Shown: positions 57,352-64,000 of the stretch, in pieces
How positions within the stretch are numbered: position 1 is the first letter of the stretch
Layout of the letters: every line of letters begins with the position of its first letter
Assembly (NCBI RefSeq): GCF_910592395.1
Contig: NC_088319.1
Coordinates: 10,790,001 to 10,854,000 of the forward strand
Direction of reading: 5' to 3'
Length of the DNA stretch: 64,000 nt
Source of the DNA: Lineus longissimus
Taxonomy: Eukaryota > Nemertea > Pilidiophora > Heteronemertea > Lineidae
Made by a program: the position numbers and the translations under genes
The notes under the pieces: generated by a model
What the model saw: the letters and a program-made list of their open reading frames with translations, nothing else
What the model was told of the DNA's origin: nothing
Database searches by the model: none

Positions 57352-60300
57352 CTGTAAGAGAGAGAGAGTAAAGTATGTTAGACTAGGACCAAAAGTTTGC
57401 AGACTACGTTCCCAAACTGAACGAGTCACTGAAGTAGACCACCAGGATCCGGTTAAGCTTACAACGCTTTGAACAACCCAGCCCCGTAGTTACAGTCCAA
57501 GTCACAACTGACATCCCTTCTGCTTTGCGTTATTTGCACGCATCTTACGCTTAACCTACATATGCAGGCACAAAGTTGCACGCAAGTTACATGCAAAGTT
57601 GCACACAGGTTTATGCTGCATACCTCAAACTTATGTGCTGGATAACGCAACTTATGCAAATTTAGGAATGTCAATTGTGACTTGGACTGTACACATCTAA
57701 AACTGAAACCAATAACTAAAAGGCTGATACAATAATGGTATGGCACATTTTTGAATATTTTTAAATGTTGTCATTAATTCAAGGTGCAGTTTTGTTCTGT
57801 TACTTTGACTACATGTATAAGAAAGTCAACTACTGAGCCCGTGCAATTCAGGACAGTGCTGCCATCTTTTAGAGTTAGGCAATAGCAGTTCCTGTATTTG
57901 TTGTTGTGATGATAAAAATATAAAAACTCTTATTCGTGAAGTGCTAAATGGAAAATATTATGAATAACTAATTAGGCGGGAGATGTATAAATGTGTCCGA
58001 CTAGACAGACTAACATAAAATAAATTGGTTTATTGCATTAGAATTAGTGGATGTTTTTCTAGTATTTTAATCAAAATGCCAGTCAACAAATACCTGATGA
58101 TGTTTGAGTCCATTTTGAATGAGGTTTCATCGCAAATTTCTACTGTGAATGTGGTTTCCATGAAAACCTGGTGTGTTTTTTTCTCAATACATTCTACATT
58201 AGGCCAATACCTATATGAGAAAAATTGTAAAAAAAGGTGCTGACAGTATTCAGTGAAAAAGCCTTTTTCTATCTAAAGGCAGGATAGATAAATAGACTAA
58301 AGTTTGCTTTTATGAGGCTAGCTATTCTACATATGTTTTCATTTGTCTCTAAAACATTATAAGAACCCAACAGACCTGCATCTCCAGGGAGTTCAGACCC
58401 GAAGGGTTAAATGTAAACCATGCATTCAAACCAATTAAACACTGCCACCAAGGTAGGACAGTAGCACAACCTTGCAAATTGATGAAGACAATAGCACAAA
58501 CATGCAATTGAAGTGGACAACAGCACAACCATGCATTATAACATCCAGATGTTTGGTATTCTCGTCAGACACTTTTTACAAATTTCATCAAGTGCTATAA
58601 AAAGCTTAAAGGGGTTTTCACACGACCAACATTTCGGCCTACTTTTTACATTTTCTCGGGCGGTGAAAATGAACCGTCTAATTTCCTGTTTATAAGTCCC
58701 GCGCAGAGCAGTAAGCTGATTCGGCCTAATGACCATGTGGACGATAGGGCCTGCGATTGGGTCCATTCAGGTATGACTTGATGCATCAACATCAATAGGG
58801 CATTGTATTGCTTGTATGAAGTTCGCTTTAACATGAGTACACATCCATCACTGTACAATGCAAGTGAAATAAGGATGTCCAAACATCAGAGTAGACATTC
58901 TGTCAAATTAATGTGGGGCGATCTGCATGACCGTGTAGACAACCCAGCCACAGATAAACATCAAATACACACCCAAATAAACACTCAAATAAACACAATA
59001 AACACTTAACTGGTTCGGGTACAAAACACTAAATCACAAGCAACATAACGTGCACTTTCATCTGATGCCCTCACGGACAACCTAAAATATGAAAATAACA
59101 TTAAAACAACAGAAATACATGTACAACAAAAGTTACACAAATTAAAGGGAAATTTGGATAGGGTGTATCAAAAAGGTGATATTGCAATGCTCCTGGGAGC
59201 ACAGGTTTATAGTTGACCGTCACTCATGTATTATGGATGTAATAGACTCAAAGTTGTACACAAACGCTTTGTAGAATGTTTGCGTACAATTTCTAATGTA
59301 CTCAGTCACTTATTCTTTGAAAGAGCGGGCTACGGATATACTTCCAAAACTCTTACGTCTGAGGTATCTAAAAATATTTTCTTAACCAGAATTAGACCAA
59401 TTACGAACCATTTGATGCAACATACTAAAACCTTTCCCAGCCATTTTAGGCTTGTTTTACAGGCTGCACTTTTTTCTAGTAAAATGGACTATACTGGAAT
59501 TTGGGGGAAGGGGCAATGCACTTATAACCTTATTTTGGGGAGGGGCAATGCCACTTATAACCTTTAATACCGAACTGGAGAATTAAAAAATTTAACAGAG
59601 CATTGCTACAAGGGCAATAAGATTTATATCAGAAACTCTTCATAGATTTGAGCATTTATAGTAAGTTTAAGGGTGGACCAAAAGCCACAGCCATTTTGTG
59701 TAGATTTTGAAATCCTTTAACCATTATAACTCCATCTAAAATGAAGTGGCCAATTTAAAACACAGGAGCCTGTTCTCTGGAAAACAAAGAACATACTCCC
59801 ACCCATGAAAATGCCATTCCCTTTGTTTTTAAGGAGTTCTGATTGCTTGAGGATTACAAGTTCTCGCAAAAATGGTGGTACCTATGGTCAACCCCTAGCC
59901 AAGTTTTGCTCACAGCCAACTCATCCACGGTTCAGCAGATATAGGTCATTAAGAAACTTCAGAAAATGTCAAGAATCTGGGACAACAGATCGAAATAACA
60001 AATCACAAATTCAAATTTCGAATTCCACAGACACACTTGCGGCTGAGACGCCAATTAGAGACAGGAACAACAGCGGAACGCAACTTCAAGAAACCACTTC
60101 AGATTTTTACGTGTAATTTTTTTTCAAATACCTCCTCGCCGTTTTCGGGATCTTTTTCAGTCAGTTCCGAAAATTCGTTACGGATAAACACGGGCGAGGT
60201 GGGCGCAGATAATGACGTTACCGTGAGTAAGGGGTTCTCCTCCAAATCGTCCTTATGGTCGCCATAGTTTATCGTCACCGTTTGTTTGTTGCCATGGTTA

Positions 60301-63300
60301 CTCTGTAACGAATCAATAGAGTAACATTCAAACGCTGCAATTTGGTAACGATTCCGTCGGAAGCGGCAGTTGGTGTCGTGACACGAGGTTGAAGATTCTG
60401 ATTCGTTAATTGAGACGGCTTGAAATTCCCTGCGGCTCGATGTAGAGGATGTCTTATAAGTGGTTCGAGGATGCACTCAAGGTTAGATGATGGCAATATA
60501 CAACAATGAGCTAACAGATTTAGGACACAGGAAAACATCTCGTAAAGATAAAAAGATAGCTGTTAATTAGTTTGACCACATCTTGACATCTTGACTACAT
60601 ATTGATTGTTATTGTGCAATTTGGCAGGGGGTTGCATAAATCACAGAAGGACCAGTAAGTTCGGAAATGCCCGTTAAAAGTTCAAGTCGACTGGGCTATT
60701 GCCCCAGCCGTGAATGGCTCATAAGACCAGAGCTTATCCCGGATTCTGAGGCATTAAGCAACTAGGAGTATTACTCCCCCTGGATAGGATGCTGGTCTAT
60801 CGCAGGGTATTTTCCCAGGCAAGCCTGGTACCCATTTACTCCTGTGTGGAGAGAAGAAAGTAGGGCTACGTGCCTTGCCTGAATACACAATGATGAAACA
60901 GTGTTGATCCATCCAAGTGTCAACGTTATGACCTTCTGGTTCTGAGCCTGGTGTTCTAACCACTCTGCCACTGATCCCCTTGTAATGACTAACCTCTTTG
61001 CTTATTCTGTACAGAAACTGACCTGTTTGCTAGTTTTACTCCCAGTCGACTCCTTGCGTGACACCTCTTCTCCCTGGTCACTATTTTGATTATTGCCTGT
61101 CCTCAACGCCACGCTGCAACTTCTGAATGCTGGCTGTCGGGAGGACTCTCGCTCTTCCCGTACCCTTTTGATGTAGTTCCTGAAATAGTCGCTTGAAAAT
61201 TAGTAAAGATTCAAGAGACTTTTTGATGTTTTCTCCATCCTTGGACAAGGCACTTTACCTAATTAAACAAGAGAAAACTTAAAACTTTTTGATTCACAAC
61301 AACGGATTAAGAGTGCAAGTGCCAATTTTTTTGTATGAATTTTTATCACCAAGCTAGCTCCTGATTTTCATCCTTGGGCAAGGCACCTTAACCCTTCAGC
61401 TGTGGGTATGTACATGTACATGGACCCCATGACGTGCTGGTGTAGGCATAGCACGTCATGGCTCCTTCAAATTTTAATTCACTATTTCTTGCTCGCACCC
61501 ACTACTATTAAAGGGACAATATAGGCAGCAGCTAGGCAGGCAAGATAAAGTTACACGAAGTCGCCAACACAGGTCTCCCACATTTCACAGTACGTCGAAA
61601 TGATTCATGCTTGTACGAGGAATATATTTAGTGCTGTATCTGACATGACCCAGGGCCCTACTGTGTATATTAGCCACCTGAAGATGGCCAAATTAGCCTC
61701 TCTGCTCCTGCCTATAGTCCCCCATTAAAGGGAAGCTATGGGAATGATTCCCCATTCGACCAACAGTTACAACCTTAACATATTCCTAAACTGCGTATTC
61801 TTAAAAACAACTGTGGCTCTTGGTTTTATAAATAAACAAACATTAATGAGTGAAATGGATGAGTTTATTTGCTTATTTTTGAATCAAGTATGCCGCCATC
61901 TTGGTGGATTTTAATCTGGTCTCTCCTCCAAACCGAGAGCCAATGACATCATGGATGCAGCCATTGTGACAATCAGCTGTTCGAACAATGGCGAATGCTT
62001 GGAATGACAGATGACAGTTCTTCGATTTCTTCGGGTTCTTCGTCGACGTCCGGCGATGAATCCTTCGATTACAACCGTGCATCACCAGAAGAACAAGCAG
62101 GTCTAGTTCCCTATGCGTTTGAGCCAAAGTACCAGGGCAGAAAAAGGTCTGGAAACTTAGTGGAAACGAGTAGTACTCGCCTTGATGAAAAAACTCCACT
62201 GCATCCATGACGTCAATCGCCCGGGAGATTTGAACAAACATGGCTACCCCCCCCCAAACTGCTTAATATTAAATGCAATTTTCTGCACTATCTAGGAATA
62301 TTCATCATATCCTTGGTGTAGAGTATTTGTTTGTCATGTAACTTGGTATGTATTTGTTTAAAAAAATATTTGATTTTGCTGCATCAATTTATTCCCATAG
62401 CTTCCCTTTAACATGCTAAATACGCTTGGGGAACGTTAGTTCCCAAGTATAGATGGCTCACTTTTGAATAGTTTTGACCTTTCAGATAAAAGTAAGCTCT
62501 CCTGTTCAGTATTAGTGTCCACTGTCAGCATCAGATGGCGCTGGCCTACAAATGACTACCGCAGCAAAAGAGTTTAATTATCGCTCCCTACAATATTGGT
62601 ATAAAAGATTTTTAAGACAGAATTTAGTGCTGTTCGTGTTGGTTATAAATGTGCACGGATAATTACTTGATATGTAAACATACATGTATCTGATTAAAAT
62701 TGTTAAGAGTTTAGAGAAAAGTAGAGCTATAGGGTATGAAGCAATTTGGAAATTAGCCAGTCACCGAGAAGAAAGAGCTTTCCCAGTTGCCAAGGACAAC
62801 TCGGCAAGTGGGTTTGCCAATTCCAAGAAAAACCAAAAAACACATTTTAGTTGAAATCAGACATGTTCTACATGTACATGTTGACAAATTCATCCAGTGC
62901 ACATTCAGTGATATTCTAAAGTGAGGAATCTCATAATTTTTCCTCGGGAGGCCATACAAAAATATGTCGGATAGCTATGCTATGTTTTTATGGTGTATGT
63001 TATATGTTGACGCCGGTCCATATCCCCATTGAAATGAAAAATCTTTTGTTTCAACTACTATGAAATGATTGTTTTCTGTGATTTTCTTTTGGCAAACCCG
63101 CTTGATGAGTTCCCTACCTCTTGGTTGGCAGAAAATAAGTTTAAAGGAGTACCCCGTTCATATGTAATCGTGGGTAAGGAAAATAGAAATGCAGTTATAC
63201 ACAATGCTGCAGTGCATTTAAATGCAATTTTGCTGAAACGAACGGCAGAAAAGTTTTGTATAGTTTTGACAATAAGATGCCAGAATCAATAGATGAATTA

Positions 63301-63985
63301 TGAATTTGTCTTCAAAATGTTAGAGGCGAGGATAAGAATGACCTTCGAAAAATGGATTATATTAAAGTGGTCGCCGTTCGTAATTACCAGGTCCAGGAAA
63401 ATAGAAATGCAGTTATACACAATGCTGTACATTGTAGTGCAGTTATCATGCATATGAATTTGTTGAAACTCGGTACTAATATAGTGTTTGAATATCTGTT
63501 TTTACAACGGCATTGTTGATATTTATATCCAGTACATACTTACATAGTTCGAAATTTTCAAATTCAATTCTAAATTTCAATTATTTAAAAAACGGCGTAG
63601 GTCTTTAAAAAATTGGACTTTTTAAAGGGAATTTTTTACTTAAAAGAAGGGGAATTGAAAAAGCTAAATTCAGTAGAAAATTGATAATGAGAGGAAGCTA
63701 AACCAGCACCACCTATGTTTGGCACTAAAACCCCTCTTACCGTATTCGAATACCGGCCGCACCAATAAATATGAAGCCAACAATCGTTGTGCAAAACGCG
63801 ATCGCTATAGTTTGGGTCAGGGTCAATTCTTTAATTTCTGAAATGAACGATAGATATGGCGTTATTTGATTGGTCGGTTTCCTCTTACCTTATCCGCAAG
63901 ATGGCGGCTACCAGGAAAAATGTGCCGAGGATGGCGGAGCATGTTGATATTACGAGGATTTGATGACGAGTGAGGCGCCCACCTT
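56104..63985 (-). CDS. Single-pass membrane protein, 3' half (possibly neuregulin-like)
   Basis: Five exons on the minus strand: two alternative transmembrane exons (63889-63985 or 63741-63837), then 61023-61179, 60132-60452 and 56104-57351. The cytoplasmic tail is about 575 residues, rich in Ser, Asn and acidic residues, and ends in ESTLV, a class I PDZ ligand. The membrane segment with its basic stop-transfer (RIRNYIKRVREER) and the motif DLEENPLLTVTSLSAPTSP recall neuregulin tails (transmembrane helix, then a basic stretch; EEERPLLLVTPP), but this is from memory and weak. Other receptors or adhesion proteins are possible. The extracellular exons are right of the window. Confidence 0.7.
57493..57689. 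repeat. Family G MITE, full copy
   Basis: TA|CAGTCCAAGTCACAACTGAC at the left and GTCAATTGTGACTTGGACTG|TA at the right. The TA flanks and CAGT terminus fit a mariner-type MITE. Confidence 0.88.
58540..58835 (-). repeat. Family L dispersed repeat, copy 2
   Basis: The minus strand matches 4252-4560, including TATAAACAGGAAAT, GGTTCATTTTCAC and TAGGCCGAAA. Confidence 0.7.
59669..59899. repeat. Family A fold-back MITE, copy 6
   Basis: Left GGTGGACCAAAAGCCACAGC, right GGTGGTACCTATGGTCAACC; the centre TGTTCTCTGGAAAACAAAGA is identical to the copy at 34205. Confidence 0.8.
60132..60452 (-). CDS. Membrane protein exon (cytoplasmic tail)
   Basis: 107 codons in phase 0-0: TSSTSSRREFQAVSINESES to LTEKDPENGEE, donor GAG|GTATTT. 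The acceptor used here (CACTTATAAG) is weak but is the only one in the right phase after the nearest upstream stop. GCCGCAG at about 60432 is stronger but would need phase 2 from the previous exon. Contains DLEENPLLTVTSLSAPTSPV. Confidence 0.75.
60695..60982 (-). repeat. tRNA-derived SINE
   Basis: On the minus strand GTGGCAGAGTGGTTAGAACA is a tRNA-type A box; the B box is decayed. It is followed by a body with TCTCCACACAGGAGTAAATG, GGTACCAGGCTTGCCTGG and GCGATAGACCAGCATCC, typical of tRNA SINEs in aquatic invertebrates (recalled). Confidence 0.6.
61023..61179 (-). CDS. Membrane protein exon (juxtamembrane)
   Basis: Acceptor GCGACTATTTCAG, donor CAG|GTCAGT. One base completes an Arg codon from either transmembrane exon, then 52 codons: NYIKRVREERESSRQPAFRS to ESTGSKTSKQ. 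The basic start is the stop-transfer signal and places this part in the cytoplasm. Confidence 0.88.
61508..61728. repeat. Family C TTAA MITE, complete copy
   Basis: TTAA|AGGGACAATATAGGCAGC at the left and CTCCTGCCTATAGTCCCCCA|TTAA at the right. The right TTAA is also the left TTAA of element D. Confidence 0.85.
61725..62411 (+). mobile_element. Element D, 679-bp TTAA transposon carrying an ORF
   Basis: TTAA|AGGGAAGCTATGGGAAT at the left and ATTCCCATAGCTTCCCT|TTAA at the right, perfect 17-bp TIRs. It carries the 71-codon ORF at 61995-62210, preceded by an ATGGC-rich segment, and no transposase. Confidence 0.92.
61995..62210 (+). CDS. Small ORF inside element D with a PYxFEP motif
   Basis: 71 codons. 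A Ser-rich acidic start (DDSSSISSGSSSTSGDESFD) leads to GLVPYAFEPKYQGRKRS. I recall a short PYxFEP motif after a Ser-rich start at the N-terminus of proteins annotated as P2X7-C-terminal-domain-like in many invertebrates and fish. It could be a first exon captured by the transposon or a remnant of the element's own gene. The match is a single short motif. Confidence 0.45.
   Translation: MLGMTDDSSSISSGSSSTSGDESFDYNRASPEEQAGLVPYAFEPKYQGRKRSGNLVETSSTRLDEKTPLHP
62410..62580. repeat. Family H fragment
   Basis: TTCAGATAAAAGTAAGCTCT and the terminal GCAGCAAAAGAGTTTAA match the right half of the copy at 46769. Confidence 0.55.
63139..63260 (+). repeat. Family E MITE, 5' part
   Basis: TTTAAAGGAGTACCCCGTTC at the left, then GGAAAATAGAAATGCAGTTA; the right end is lost. 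Confidence 0.65.
63362..63608. repeat. Family E TTAA MITE, complete copy
   Basis: TTAA|AGTGGTCGCCGTTCG at the left and AACGGCGTAGGTCT|TTAA at the right, with the shared AGGAAAATAGAAATGCAGTT inside. It ends 132 bp from a transmembrane exon. Confidence 0.75.
63741..63837 (-). CDS. Alternative transmembrane exon B
   Basis: Acceptor TCGTTCATTTCAG, donor ACG|GTAAGA. It is 97 bp: 2 bases, 31 codons, 2 bases. It encodes IKELTLTQ and then the helix TIAIAFCTTIVGFIFIGAAG with RI(R) after it. It has the same length and phases as exon A, and 12 of 31 residues are identical in ungapped alignment. Confidence 0.88.
63889..63985 (-). CDS. Alternative transmembrane exon A
   Basis: Acceptor CTCTCCCTGTTTCAG, donor AAG|GTAAGA, 97 bp. 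It encodes GGRLTRHQ and then the helix ILVISTCSAILGTFFLVAAI with LRI(R). It needs one base from the previous exon, which is outside the window. Confidence 0.88.
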
Positions 63986-64000
63986 CTGAAACAGGGAGAG

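Larger units (their letters stand above)
57352..60131. other. Intron of the minus-strand gene (2.8 kb)
   Basis: It holds family G (57493), family L (58540) and family A (59669). Other ORFs here are not supported. Confidence 0.75.
61180..63740. other. Intron of the minus-strand gene (2.6 kb)
   Basis: It is almost filled with TTAA elements: C (61508), D (61725), H (62410) and E (63139, 63362). Confidence 0.75.

Noticed and set aside
59226-59567. 113-codon plus-strand ORF
   Set aside because: It lies in an intron of the opposite gene, ends in a duplicated GGGGCAATG stretch, and resembles no family I know.
61873-62241. 122-codon minus-strand ORF in element D
   Set aside because: It is antisense to the Ser-rich ORF and looks like its shadow.

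Overview
This is animal nuclear DNA, most likely from a marine invertebrate. The two real genes are split into short exons with GT/AG borders and matching phases, separated by introns of 51 bp to about 14.5 kb that are filled with non-autonomous DNA transposons. No operons, plasmid or viral backbone is present. Lineage cannot be fixed from the sequence alone; the many TTAA-target elements, pogo-like and mariner-like MITEs and tRNA-derived SINEs would suit a hemichordate, echinoderm, lancelet or lophotrochozoan.

Layout. (1) About 2.3-44.3 kb, plus strand: a PLEKHG5/Syx-type RhoGEF. Eleven consecutive exons between 24433 and 40064, plus a tiny terminal exon at 44282, keep one open frame through every junction. 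They encode a linker, the DH domain, the PH domain, a long Ser-rich tail and a C-terminal PDZ ligand. An apparent alternative first exon lies at 9852, and a candidate 45-bp microexon at 2280 may carry the end of the N-terminal Ras-binding-like domain. (2) 44.3-50 kb: probable 3' flank, holding a 1.58-kb TA-flanked element built from CAGTC/CAGTG words and a poly(A)-signal candidate. (3) 50.2-53.0 kb: a decayed large mobile element, with broken coding pieces on both strands. (4) 53.1-55.7 kb: a cluster of TIR elements and one weak exon candidate. (5) 56.1-64.0 kb, minus strand: the 3' half of a single-pass membrane protein (possibly neuregulin-like). Two alternative 97-bp exons each encode a transmembrane helix; three further exons encode a cytoplasmic tail of about 575 residues ending in ESTLV. 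Its extracellular part lies beyond the right edge.

Both genes end in class I PDZ ligands (SEV and TLV), which fits cell-junction or synaptic signalling, but nothing shows that they act together. The rest is mostly repeats. At least seven TIR families use TTAA (one copy TTGA) as target, and one insertion has a paralogous empty site about 200 bp away. The strongest leads are the mutually exclusive transmembrane exons, the PDZ-ligand exon split off by a 4.2-kb intron, the TTAA empty site, a TTAA element carrying a small ORF, and the CAGTC/CAGTG element.
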